Assembly (NCBI GenBank): GCA_949357655.1
Contig: CASHTG010000019.1
Location: forward strand, 1-64,000
Direction: 5' to 3'
Length of the DNA stretch: 64,000 nucleotides
Origin: Parascedosporium putredinis
Taxonomy: Eukaryota > Ascomycota > Sordariomycetes > Microascales > Microascaceae
A program made the position numbers and the translations under genes. The notes beneath the pieces are model-generated. The model saw only the letters and a list, made by a program, of their open reading frames with translations. It ran no database searches and was not told the origin of the DNA. The stretch's first letter is position 1. Each line of letters starts with the position of its first letter. Shown here piece after piece: positions 35,171 to 47,033 of the stretch.

Positions 35171-36226
35171 ATGATTTATTGTCATCCTCATATCACCTGG
35201 GCGTTGTCGACGTTGTTCAGCCTGTCGATAAAGCTCGCTGCAGCCAGTGTAATACCAGGAGCAGACCCTAGCGTCGTACGGATCGCAAGCGACATCTACT
35301 CAGTCCAGGCCCGGAACGGTGGGATCTCCACACGGACAGGCAACAAAACGCTGGAGAGCCTTGCACGCGCAGAGCCACAAGAAGTGTGGACGGACGAGCG
35401 TGGGCGCAAAAATATTTGGGCGCCAGAAATTGTTGAAGTAAACGATAAATTTTTCATCTACTTTTCTGCGGGATCGAATGATGCTCATCGCATGTACGTC
35501 ATTACCTCTGACAGGCCCGACGGTGGCTATCTCTCCGACGAGGTCGAACTAAAACTGCCCGACGACAAGTGGGCCATCGACGGGACTCTTTTCCAGTACA
35601 ATGACCAGCTTTGGTTCGTCTGGTCTGGATGGGCTGATAACGAAAACATTGAGCAAAACCTATACATCTGCCGCATGAGCAGCCCCACTGAGGCGACCGG
35701 GCCCCGGTACGTTATTTCACAACCTCGCGAGCCTTGGGAACGCATTGTAGGCAACCCTTGGATAAATGAGGGACCTGAGGCTATCGTTGACCCAGATGGC
35801 CAATTGCACATTGTCTACTCGGCGGACGGCAGCTGGAGCAGTAGCTATTGTCTCGGCGACCTCCGCCTGAAAAAGGGCGGTGACCCTACAAACGTTTGGG
35901 ACTGGTATAAGTCAAACGGCTGTGTCATGGGGTCTAATAAAGACCAAATGATGGCAGGGTGGGATACAACTAAAGATGTTAACGGGCCGGGGCACCATAC
36001 GTTTGCGATTCTGGGGGATATTGGCGGTCTTAATTCTCCCAATACGAAGTACCCATTCATGTATCATGCGGTTGAGAAAGGAACGGAGTATAGCTGGGAA
36101 AACCGCCAGTGGTTTAGTGGAAGCTTCCACTGGATCCCTGATATCACATATTCGCGCGCCAACGTGCCAGGGGATGGTGAGAATTCCGGCTGGAGCCCGA
36201 AGCTCACCGAGGAGAGTTTAGCGTGA
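35171..36226 (+). CDS. Secreted GH43-type five-bladed beta-propeller glycosidase
   Basis: Single exon, 351 aa. Start ATG 35171 gives a signal peptide (MIYCHPHITWALSTLFSLSI...AAAS). The three acidic residues expected of family 43 arabinosidases/xylosidases are seen in order: the base in IPGADPSVVR (near residue 40), the pKa modulator in WAIDGTLF (~140) and the acid in NPWINEGPEAI (~200). RKNIWAPEIVEVNDKFFIYFSA and MAGWDTTKDVNGPGHHTF are also typical blade sequences. It would remove arabinose or related sugars from plant polysaccharide outside the cell. Reading frame intact. Could alternatively be placed in a neighbouring clan-F family; substrate not deducible. Confidence 0.85.
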   Translation: MIYCHPHITWALSTLFSLSIKLAAASVIPGADPSVVRIASDIYSVQARNGGISTRTGNKTLESLARAEPQEVWTDERGRKNIWAPEIVEVNDKFFIYFSAGSNDAHRMYVITSDRPDGGYLSDEVELKLPDDKWAIDGTLFQYNDQLWFVWSGWADNENIEQNLYICRMSSPTEATGPRYVISQPREPWERIVGNPWINEGPEAIVDPDGQLHIVYSADGSWSSSYCLGDLRLKKGGDPTNVWDWYKSNGCVMGSNKDQMMAGWDTTKDVNGPGHHTFAILGDIGGLNSPNTKYPFMYHAVEKGTEYSWENRQWFSGSFHWIPDITYSRANVPGDGENSGWSPKLTEESLA

Positions 36227-37467
36227 GTCAGCCAGCCACGTAACAGCCATTGAGGAACACATGAAGTCTATTGAAGAGATCACATATTCATTGTGAACTC
36301 TTGTAAATAACAGCAACTAACTCAATACATGATAACTTGGCGAGCCTGCTCCAAACCCCTTCAACACCCCGTCTGGTAAGCGTCCACACGGCCTTAGTTA
36401 TTTATTTCCGTCCCAACCGTCTATGAATAAGTCTTTTCGTCAGTAGTAATAGTAGATAGTTAATATATAGATTCTTGACAGCATATATTCTATCTTACAT
36501 TCGCCTTCGTATCCGAACCCCTGAACGCTATACTGTGCTCTCTGCTATATAAAAATAACGGCGCGGCCCCCTGGCGTTGATGGCCGACATTGGAACCATG
36601 GCTTTAATCTATGCTAGGTTCTAGACGGCATGAGGAATATTTTATTAGCGCGTAATTGACCGAGGCGTCACTAAATACTTCTTGCCTAGGGTAATTTCTT
36701 TCCGGATATGAAATATTGATAGTACTGAGTACCCCAATGAACTGCTGCACAGGATTAGCCATGAGTCTCTTCGCTTCTATAGACAAACGCCTTCGAAATT
36801 TTATCTACTGCCCCCGCGTACAAAGGGATTCGAATGGCACATCCTCAATCACTCAGAGAAGCTCCTTGAGTAACACCTTGATTGGGGAAAGGCTTTTACA
36901 GATGCTGTCTACATGCCTACAGGCGTCATTGCCGCTGTAAGAAAACGAGCATTGATGGATATTGTGACGCACATTAGCAATAGTCGCAGCTGGTAATTTT
37001 AGTAGCCAAGATATCCTCTATTGCTATGAGAGTCTTACGTCTCCTTGAGGTGCGGAGCGATTGTAGTGTTAGGGAGGTGTAGAGTCAACGATGATACGCG
37101 AAGTGTCATGTATAACTAGAGAACACGGGTGACCGAATAGTATATGAAGAAAATAAATAATCTAATCAACAAGCAACCAGGCTGGGTAGGTGATCGAACG
37201 TCTATATAGGAGGGAATACACTAGTTCTCGGCAAGGGATCTGAGTGTTCCCTGGGCGACCAGTATCTGTACCGTACGAGGCATGTTCCTTGTTCTGGGAA
37301 GGACGCCAATGCCTTTGACTGTAGTGTGATCGAGGTACGATCAGACACCCAGCGCCTAGGTTGGCCAAAACTAAACTCCAGTTGGTGGAACACTCTATTA
37401 TACTAACCGTAGCTGTCGACTAGCGTCCATAGCTCTCGAGGTGCCCGAACCCCTGCATTGAAGTGGG
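36227..37467. other. Intergenic between convergent genes
   Basis: Holds 3' regions of the GH43-type and rhodopsin-domain genes. Short ORFs at 36604-36940 and 37162-37393 resemble nothing known. Confidence 0.5.
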
Positions 37468-38885
37468 TTATTCGGGGCGTCTAGGACTGTCGTCACGACC
37501 TGGTAGCGTAGAGGTCTCTACTTCAAAGGTCATGTCCCGTCGGATCCCACGGATGGGCACAGTGCTCTCCTTATCCGAACCGGTGTCCTCTTCAAGGCGC
37601 GTCCAATCACCCTGATCAGTCTTGTTTGCCTTGGAAGACATCGCTCCTGATCCGCCAATGGTCACGAGCCCAACGGATCCGGGGTGGAGGCCGCGGGAGC
37701 CACCCGTCGTTCCGCGAGTCGTAACTCTTGGTGAGCGGCGATCCAAGAAGAATCGGCGTAGAGCAGGAAGAGATCCAGCGATCAGTCCGATGGCAGTCTC
37801 GACATTGGACCAAAGTGGGATGTTGGCAATATGAACTATGAAGTCGATTTGTGTCAGTGAGTGAAGTCGCCTGGAGGATAGGTGGGAGGGAGAAGAGGTT
37901 TCGACGTACAAGGAAGGTCATCAAGAGGCCTGTTATAGTTATCGATGTAGGGAGTGCGAATGATAGTTGAGATCGAAGCACTTTTGCCAGGAACACCTCA
38001 AGGTTAGTTGACTGATATAAGAGCTAGGTAGTTAGGGGCAGGTCGCTAGCTTAAGAATGGTGACTTACAAAGATCCAAACGACAAGACCGTAGCAACCAT
38101 GATCTTGGTAGAAAGTTTCATCTGTGTATGCCATAAGATGACGGCTGGAAGAACGGCGCAGGCGAAATCTGTAATAATGGTGCTTGCCGTGGACGTATAT
38201 GATAGACCCAGCATAGACGTGATCGGGGAGCATTCGCCACGACCTTCTGCGAGGATGGTTGGGTCCCAGTTAGCCGCAACTGGGCGGCATAACAGCAGGA
38301 TACCGATAAAGGTTGTGATAAAGGTAGCGATTGTCAAACCCAACAAGATGTACACAGCGATGCGCAGCTTAGGCAAAGTAGTAGCGATACGTAGCGTAGT
38401 GGCGCAGATGGACGTCTTGACCAAACATAACGATATGACATAGAGCAACATCCACAACATCAAGTATTTTATCGAGTCAATCATCATAGGCTGGTTTAGG
38501 TCGGCGTTGCGAGTGCCGAGTCCGTGAAGGGCTCCCACGCAAGCAAGCGCAACATCGGCAAGATAGACAACCTAAGGAGGTACCAGTGCATTAGTCGGTG
38601 CCGTCGAGGGGTTTTCTGTCTGTTGAGAAAGTGACCCCAAGTAACTAGATATCTTGCCTCGACAGGATACAATTGCTAGCAGAGTTGCGGAGAGTGTGGA
38701 CTTACCAGACCGGCGAGCATGAGGCCATCGTCCAAGTTGAAGTTCCGTGCATGGACCCGGATAATCGTTCTCAAGCCCACCACGATGAGCGAGACTACGC
38801 CACCAACGATAGATACAACGAAAAGGCTTAGGCCCGTGCTCTCTAGCCGGGTGACCCAGCGCTGGTCAGGATCCACGGTCGACAT
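37468..38885 (-). CDS. Seven-TM rhodopsin-domain fungal integral membrane protein
   Basis: Four exons: 38885-38706, 38571-38069, 37980-37910, 37835-37468, joining cleanly (GTAAGT donors; introns 134, 88 and 74 nt) to 373 aa. The family (fungal rhodopsin domain, PF20684 group, related to the membrane part of Pth11-like proteins) has seven helices: SLFVVSIVGGVVSLIVVGLR, VVYLADVALACVG, YLMLWMLLYVISLCLVKTSI, AVYILLGLTIATFITTFIGI, then LLCRPVAANWDP, a helix near ITDFACAVLPAVILW, and IPLWSNVETAIGLIAGSLPALR. No extracellular CFEM domain is present. The ~95-residue tail is hydrophilic and Ser/Thr/Arg-rich, presumably cytoplasmic. Function of this type is mostly unknown; sensing at the cell surface is an inference. 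Confidence 0.88.
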
Positions 38886-40335
38886 GTTCCCTCTAAATGT
38901 TGGGCGAGACAAGGCGAATCGTAAAAGGTAATAAAGAATTGGATGAAAGAAAGTAGGAAAGGAGAGTGACGCTTCGCAAAGTTCCCGTTGAGAGAAAAAG
39001 GGAAGAAAGCGGCAGTATTTCAATATTTGAGAGCAGTTTGAAAATTCTGACGATGGGCAACCTGCCCTCGAGTAAACCTGAGAACGTATGGCAGGGTATC
39101 AATGGACTGTGGTTCTCGATGGCAAGCCGTTGGCCAACAACGGAGTGTCTCCTGTCGATCACTAACGGTCATTTATTCTTATACTCCTTCGCATAAATGT
39201 TTGTTCGAGACGCCCGGCATAAGCATCGAGGAATCCCTGGCAAATCTCCTGAGAAGGAATTGCTAAGTACCATCTGGTCATCCAATCCATTTAACTCTGC
39301 GCAGCATCGCAACGAGAAAATTATTACATGTAAGAAAATCTCTCCCTTCGGCTAGCTGCCTGAGTTTCATAGACCTCTATACCCCTAGTAGACATCATTC
39401 GTCCCATCCCACTCCCTTTTATGATCCCGAAGAGTCTCACCAAAAAGTGACGAGACCGAACAAGGGAACTAGCGGACAGGTATCGAGGTGTGGCTGTCAA
39501 GAGCGGCGTCGTCTCTTTGGCACCCCGATCTGTCGGCTCATGGCGTGCAAGACAGCCGACAAAAAGTGATGCCAAGGAACTTGGGCAGAATCCCTCTGGA
39601 AGCAAACTTTCGATCACTTATCACACCGTAGGGATCTTCGAGAGTCAAGGCCGTATGGTGGCGGCGGGGACGGGCGGAGCTTCTAGGCGTAGTATTGCCG
39701 GGGATTGCAGATGTTTGACCCACAGACACCAGGACAGGTCCCGAAGCGAAGTGGGGGTTCGGTAGGGAGAACTTGCGCTTCAGCAAGGCGCACCGTGACA
39801 TGGACAGGAGAAAATTGGGATTTATTGACTGGGAAAATGGACAGGAACGGCATCCTTCAACCCACTTTGCCCCTCGCGAATGCTTCCAGTTGCGAGTACC
39901 GAAGTAACCTCTCATGCCTCTCTTTAGAAGGGAGGCGACGATCATGGGTGGGTGGCAAGGTAAAACCCTGGCTGGGCTCCACTACAGGATCCTTGCGATA
40001 CAAACAAACCGGTCTCTAATGCAACGCAAGCTGTCAGTTTTAAACTGTTCAACATGGGGGTGAACTTCATTTTGACCTGGCAGGCTTACGCGACCTGTAT
40101 AGGGGTTTAATTCTGGCGGTGGGGATACGAGGAGGTTGATAGACAAGACTTTCCAGCCACGGCACTTCCTCCTATTTTCCTAAATTACCGAGTTTCCCTT
40201 TGCCTGAAAAAGGAGTCTATCTGCCCGTACAAGCGATAAATCTGGTTACACTTCTCCCAGAACCAAAAACAAAACAAAAAGCATTTTCCATTATCAGTTG
40301 CATTAACAACTCATTTTTAATCACTATCCAACAAC
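38886..40335. promoter_or_regulatory. Divergent intergenic region, rhodopsin-domain and SDR genes
   Basis: 1.45 kb without a supported gene. ORFs at 39324-39617 and 39538-39945 overlap on opposite strands and match nothing. Confidence 0.4.
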
Positions 40336-41284
40336 ATGACGGCCCAAGAACTCACGGCTACTTCTACTCAAGCCCCACCTCATAGGGTGCACGAAAATAA
40401 AACCGCTATCATCACGGGCGGTGCGAGAAGTGAGCCTTCAAACCATGGATACTGTGTAAGGTACCCCGCTGACCAAATACGTAGGCATCGGTGCATCCAT
40501 TGCTCGTAACCTCGCCTCGAAAGGGGCGAACGTTATCCTTATCTACCAGACCGAGGCGTCCGATGAACCGGCAGCCGCGCTCGCCGCCGAACTATCCAAA
40601 GCACATAACGTCAAGGCCGTCCCCGTCCGCGCCGACTTTAGCACACAAGATGGCTGTGCCAAAATTGTCGCCACCGTGAAGAGCGATATGCCGCCCAATG
40701 TAAAGACGGAGAAGCCGCAGGTCGACATCCTCGTCAACTGCGCCGCTCTCTTCCACGCCATGCCCCTCGATGCAGTCAACGCGGAAGACTTCCATAAGGT
40801 CTACTCCATCAACGTTCTCGGCCCCATTCTACTTACTCAAGCATTGAAGCCGCTGCTGCCAAACGACCGGTCGGGGCGCATCGTCAATGTCTCAAGTATT
40901 GGTGCCAAGGTCGGCCTTGAGTACTTGACACTATATGGTGGCAGCAAGGGTGCTCTCGAGGCCATGACACGTACTTGGGCCCGTGAGCTCAAAGAACACT
41001 GCACCGTGAACTCGTGTAATCCCAGCTCCACCATGACGGACATGCTCCGAGGTGCCTCGGAGGATGCCAAGAAAGCCATTTCCATGTGGTACCCTCTCAC
41101 GCCGCTGAGCGGTATCCGCGAGTGGGATACTGATGAGCAGAAGGATATGGCTGAGAAGTATGGTGGCCGTGCTGGCTACGCCGAGGAGGTCGCCGGGATT
41201 GTGGGTATGATTTGCTCGCCCGAAAGTGGGTGGATGACGGGATGTCTCGTGAGCGCAAATGGAGGACAATGGATGGCTAGTTAA
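40336..41284 (+). CDS. Short-chain dehydrogenase/reductase
   Basis: Two exons, 40336-40429 and 40485-41284 (55-nt intron, GTGAGC donor, CTGAC branch), encode 297 aa. The classical SDR layout is present: the NAD(P)-binding TGGARSIGASIA (TGxxxGxG type, made across the splice), a NCAA segment in place of the common NNAG, an active-site Ser in IVNVSSIGAK and the catalytic Tyr and Lys in YGGSKGALEAM. The C-terminus has GCLVSANGGQW, as in beta-ketoacyl-ACP-reductase-like members. Cytosolic oxidoreductase with unknown substrate. It is not next to a polyketide or terpene synthase here. Frame intact. Its convergent neighbour is more than 2 kb away. Confidence 0.9.
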
Positions 41285-43827
41285 GTGTCCCGTTGGGGAT
41301 AGCCCTCATAGCAATCTTCATAGCAACCTTAACTATATATGAACCATGAATCTTGCTACATGTAAGTTGCGCCAATGAACCCTGTGTAATTTTCATAGTT
41401 CGGCTTCGTCGATATCTCGCCAGGCTTGCCTTGATACCGCTACCCTGATATCTTCAGCCCATATTCAACTTTGAAATGCTAAAACTGCGAAACCGGAAAG
41501 AACAACATTTTTATTGAGAGACATGTAATTACTAGTGCTATGAATTCCCTACCTACATCTTATCGTCGAGGCGATGTTGGCCAGTATGGCGAGTGAAAAG
41601 GAGAAGTGGAAGTGCGACTCACGCATCACCCCGAGCTCTGAATCACATCTTTCAAACAGAATCATCGAAAGATGGAAGACTTGTCCCAAAATGGACTGTT
41701 ATCGAATTGCAAGACGTATCCGAGACGTTAGCCACAAAGAATTGTCGGCTTTTCCGAGGCCCCCTCCCTTGGATATTTCCAAAATGCTTCTTTATCTTGC
41801 TTAAATCGCCTCTCCGTTGTGCTGGGGCACCGCCTGGCCCCCTTTCAAATTATTTCGTTTTTAAAAAACAAAAAGCTCATCTACGCTGCTCCCATGAGTA
41901 GCGGTAATTTTACCTCTCCTTACTTCTTAGGATCCCTCAACGTATATTTTTGACTTCACGCTGTCACGCGTGTGTTGGTCATAACTCTGTCGCCGCGTCT
42001 AAGCGCTATGAACTAAAATCTCCCGCGCCTATCGAAACGGCTTAGTTGAGATTGTAGGGTAACACGACCTACGATACCGTGTATAAGCTTACATTTATCC
42101 TTACATGACAACTAGTATGGTACGTGCTCGGATGGGATCTATTATTTGCTTCTTCAAGGCCGGGCCGTCGCCCCGCAATATAGCATTTGCTCGGATCCCG
42201 AAGGCACGTATCATCAAGCGCACACTTGCACTAGCTCTTGGTGAATAACAGATTGTCGTTTTTCGGCTGCGAGGTGAATGCCCAGCCTAACATGCTTTCA
42301 GAGGAAGAGATTTACTCGTAATGAGGGTTTCACCATAGTCGAGCACCCTCATCCCAGGCACCGTTCATCCACAGCCTCAGAGATAACGCGCTCCCGAAAT
42401 ATATTGTCAACTCTATAAGGAACTCGGTCATGTCAAGTGCTGCTGCGATGCCGCATGTCGCCAGTACACCCAGTCCCGTTTCTTCACAATTTGAGCAATG
42501 GTAACATGATTAAGATAATCAACTGCGGGTACAGAAAGCTGCTTGTGCTTGATCACAAGTCTACAAGCTGCACGTTAAGCTAAGCTATACTTCGCAAGTT
42601 CCACCAACCCTACCTTGCTAGAGCTACGATATACCTTATCTACGATGCCCGTTCGGGCCGCTAATCTATAGAATATATAGGCGTTAAATCACCTCACCCA
42701 GCTGATTGACCTTTTGGAGGTATATCGGGGCAGGCAATTTAGGCTTCGAACTCCGTGATTATAGTAACTGTAGAAAGGCTGCGAACGATCGAGTGACTGG
42801 GCCAAATCTTATACTCGGAGGTCGTGTATTGATGTGGTGAGTGGTGAAGCGATACAGAACTTATTCCGATCACCATCACCACCTGGAAAAAGGCGTCGTG
42901 CTCGGTTGCTATTGTAGGGTTTCCCAGCCCGAATAGCTTGATTAAGTGGGCATTGCTGGCCACAATTAATGGCAATCAATCTTGGCCCTCTAATATGGAG
43001 TTGATTAACCTCTACGTGGGGGCCATGCATAGTCCTCACCTAGTTGTGAGTTAGACCATGCGATTCTCGTGAGGGAATCGCGCTGTTGACGCGCTCATGC
43101 GTTATGGATGCTAATTCTTGTCATGACACGTGAAAATTTCAGAGTTAGACTAAGTCGTGATGAATTTAGAGGTTTTCTCTTCTCTCATTCTTGTTTTCCC
43201 CTTTTAAGAAGAGCAGCGGCGGGAAAGAAATGCGATGGAGGGCAAATTTCTTTCTTCAAGATTCTAGAAGAGACCACCCTGTTGCTGTCGTCGACCTTGA
43301 TCGTGCGGTTTCTAGGCAGACACGCGATGTTGGTCTTGATCGTTGGGATGCCAAGGCCTACCTCACGAGCCAAGCCAGACAAGATTGGGCGAGAGAAATG
43401 GATGGTGGATAATTGATCCTACAGCTTCCTTCAAATTTCTATTCAGTCGTCTCTTTAGGGACACGCTGCCTAAATCAAAGAAATTGTTGGTAAAGTATAA
43501 TGTTACGTTGTAAATCCTTCTCCTCGGAGCCGATACGCTAGCCACTGTTATTATGAACAGTGCTCCTCAATTTAGCAGTAGATCTAGTGCTTTCGTCCCT
43601 CTGTCACAACTTCACACACATCTAGCAAGATTGGGCGTCGATGCGAGCCTCCGCTACCAAGTAGTTACATTCGCATAGCAAATCGACCCACGGATGCCTA
43701 GAGAGCCACGCCACGAAAAAAATATATATATACTTAATACGGATTCAAATCTCATCTTCACCATCCTTTCATCTGACACTTCCCAGTTGTCGGCCCAATC
43801 CAATTATCAATTATCTACTCCGTCACG
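41285..43827. other. 2.5 kb without recognisable genes
   Basis: Only short unrelated ORFs (for example 42739-43039 minus, 43108-43416 plus). The last few hundred bases are the promoter of the metallopeptidase gene. No repeats or transposon ends noticed. Confidence 0.45.
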
Positions 43828-46240
43828 ATGCAGCTCCCTCTTCCCTCCCCATCGTTCACCTTTGAGAATGCCGCAGAAGGCGAGATCGTCCATCAGGTTA
43901 GTACTGTCTAGGGAGGGAGTGCGACGAGTTCTGTGTTGGCGCTAATCTGTTCGTTCCTGAACACACAATTAGCGGTGTCTGCTTCTCAAAGGGTCCTACA
44001 ATTCGAATGGCGCTATCCCCGAGTCGTGCGTCGTTATCGAGACCACCGATGGTCGCGACAAGCCAACGTTTCCACCGCAAACATGGCCCGTGATCAATGG
44101 TCGGGTCAAGGCCATGGTGATGCTTTCTCCCGGAGCCAATACGATCACGGTCGTTCTCGACGACAAGGAGGCGGCTGAGCCCACCGCAACCAGAAGCTCC
44201 ATCAATCTGACATATCTGCCCCTACTACAAACACCACCCTTGCACCTTGCCATCATGGTCGCTAAAGATTCGCCGTTACTTATCGATTGCCCGGCCGGCC
44301 GCTATAGCGCGGTTTCCAGTGCCCACTCTTCCCTCGACGCCGCTATCGCCAAATTCCGTATGACGGCTTATATGTGGCAAGCGATGACGGCTGAGGATAT
44401 GCGCCTCAAAGGTCTTGGCCGTCGCGCTTTTCGTTTTGACGAGGAATGGAATGCTGATACTACGAGCCTGCAATTCGTCACGGCTCGTCACGATGCGGCG
44501 CTTGCGGAGAACGGCGCCATGCGGTCTACGGCTAAGATTCACATCGTGCGATCTGAGCGAACCGTCGCCGAGATTCGCTCGATGAAGTGCGCCCAGCAGA
44601 ATCCTAGGGCCTCAAAGCCCGACAGCCTCCACGAATATTTCAAGGAAGCGCTCGTCCTCCACGGAGGCCCTTTTGAGTCGTCGTGCCAGCCTGTGGTGGC
44701 GGGCCTCATACTCGATACCCATTACTCCATGCAAGAGGATATCATACTCGGACATGCGGCGTTGGGCAGCCACGATAATCGTGGTATCTCCCTCGGTATC
44801 ATGGGTAGTCATCTCACGTACTCGTGGCCCCGCTTCCTCGAGGAAGTCGTTCCATGCCTTACCGACGACCGCAATCCTGGCAACACGGTGGGCAATGATG
44901 CCCGCGAGTGCGGTAGCTTCTGGGAAGCCTGCGCGGTCGGACAGGGGCCTTCCTCCACGAAGTTGGTCATGCTTTTGGAGCACCCCATACCACCGGTATA
45001 ATGGCTCGTGGCTACCCTCAGTATTGGCCCCGCAACTTCCTCGTACGCACGGCCTACTGCACTAAGCGGACTTGCGATGGCGTATTAGTAACCGACGGCG
45101 AGACGGTGAACGAGGCGGTTTGGGACCTCCGGGATGCCCTCTCATTCAGGGCATTCCCTCACTTTTGGCTCCCGGACGATATCAGCTTCTCTCCAGAGGC
45201 GCGAGTTGCCACTCCCACCCTCACGGTCGACCCTGGCGAGTCACAGGAAGAAGCTTGTCTCGTCATTGCGTCTGCTGCCGGCCTCATTCGCGTCACCATT
45301 AACGGGGTAGACGAGCCAACCCCTGCCTTGCTTCACCTGTCGAGAATGTATCATATCTGCTTTCCAACCTCGAAACGAGGTTCGATCGTGAACTGCCTCT
45401 GTCTATCTCGGTTCTCGGTCTCAACGGCAAGTCCAGGATGGTCAAGAACGCATGGCAGCTTTTCGCCTCCGAAAGCTTTATCAGAGTACGAGGTACAAAC
45501 TTGGTGCTCCACAAGCAATCAGTCGCCAGCACAGACCTCCAAAATGGAGAGCATGCGAACACGCAGTTCTGGAAGTGGGCCACGCTTCTGCAGAAGAGGG
45601 CCAAAGGGAAGGACGGCTTTGCACGTGCGACCAAAATTGATGTTCGCACCGGATGCATCCTTGACGGCGCATACGTCTATTACTCGGATAAAGAGCGTGT
45701 TAATTGCGGCCCTCGCATTGGGAAGTGGGGAGGGAAGCATACCTTTGGCGGCCACGCTTCCGAGAAGTCTGACATCCCCAAGAATGCGGAGATTGTCAAG
45801 GTTGAAGTTTCGAGAGAGAGCTACATCTTGCACGGAATTCGCTTGACCTTGAGTAATGGCACAGTTTGGGGACAACTAGACGGCGATCAAGGAGACGGAG
45901 CTGGGTTCGAAGTTATTGCTCTCGGTAGGTTTATCATCAGTCACCCGCGCACACTGCCCTGACTTCTTGAAGACAACTAACACGGAAGCCTTTTCCTCAT
46001 ATAGAGCCTTCATCTGATGAGACCATTGTTGGCTTCTTTGGGCAGAGTTGGTGGGGAAGTCATTGTGATGGTCTTGTCGAGTTTGGCATCATAACCGCAC
46101 CGAAGAATACAGAGCTGCCCGAGGCTGTCTATGACATGGATGAGTTGAAGAATACAGATGGCGGGGTTGCCGAGGATGGAAAGGTAGAGGATGTCGAGGA
46201 TATGAGCGAGGATATGAGCGAGGATGAAGATATGGACTAG
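43828..46240 (+). CDS. YIL108W-type zinc metallopeptidase with jacalin-like C-terminus
   Basis: Exons 43828-43896, 43973-45924, 46005-46240; introns 76 and 80 nt. It belongs to the fungal putative metallopeptidase family (PF12044 type, yeast YIL108W). Landmarks: TYLPLLQTPPLHLAIMVAKD, DAAIAKFRMTAYMWQAMTAE, AGLILDTHYSMQEDIILGHA, the zinc site LHEVGHAFGAPH (near 44955-44990) followed by IMARGYPQYWPRNF, and a C-terminal jacalin-like lectin part with ATKIDVRTGCILDGAYVYY, FGGHASEKSDIPK and ETIVGFFGQSWW. The tail is acidic with a repeated DMSED. Two frame breaks: a missing G in the four-G run 44944-44947, just before the zinc motif, and one base lost near 45342. Correcting both gives uninterrupted family sequence. 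Likely cytosolic; substrate unknown. Confidence 0.88.
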
Positions 46241-47033
46241 CTTCTCGCATCCGAGGCTAGTATGTCAAGATGAAGATGCTCCGGTGGTGCAGCGGGATCT
46301 TTATATCATGCACGCCTTTTGGATAGATCTCACTCATGTGCACTGGCTATTCGTAAGAGGTCCGTATATAGCATCGACGTTGAATATTTCTTCAATTATG
46401 GCGAAGAGGAATACTCACATTTCTGGCGTGTTTGCTATTATCCTTGTTATCGAGAACCACCCTTGTACTCCTTCTGCCTTTATTGCAGTCTGCTATATAT
46501 AAAGCGTGGGAACTAGCGTTCCCATGGTTTGGGTGGCTACGCTTCTTCGTAAGGCGCATTTCACCCCACCCCTAGGCTTATACTTCAAGGAACCATATCG
46601 TTTTTGCGCGTAAGCCGAGGAGCCAGAGTGATGAAGTTACTAATTTGGCTCCCTAACCCCGCGATTTGGTGGGACCGTATCACACCTGGCTGGCCCTTTT
46701 TAGTCTAACATTGGCGGCAAGCGTAGGACGTGCGGGTGGATGCGAGATGCTGAACCCGCCAAGAACCTCATTTGTTGGCGACTAAAAGCTGGGCGGCACA
46801 GCTGTCACGAACCCCTGTCCTATGCTGCAACGGTCCAATGAAGAATAGAATCCTTCGCGGATTTCTGTTCAACCTCCAATCTGACATGCATATCCACGGG
46901 CCAATAGACGCCGTGCGCCAGCCTTCGCCCCCGCCCTTAAAAACATAAGGGAATCGAAGGGACTGTCCATGAGCCCGGGCTTTTTCCATCTTCTTATCAC
47001 ACTCATGTCATAAGGACCGGTTCGGTAGCATCG
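46241..47033. promoter_or_regulatory. Intergenic, upstream of the NLR gene
   Basis: Metallopeptidase 3' flank then NLR promoter. No coding region supported; no specific element assigned. Confidence 0.4.
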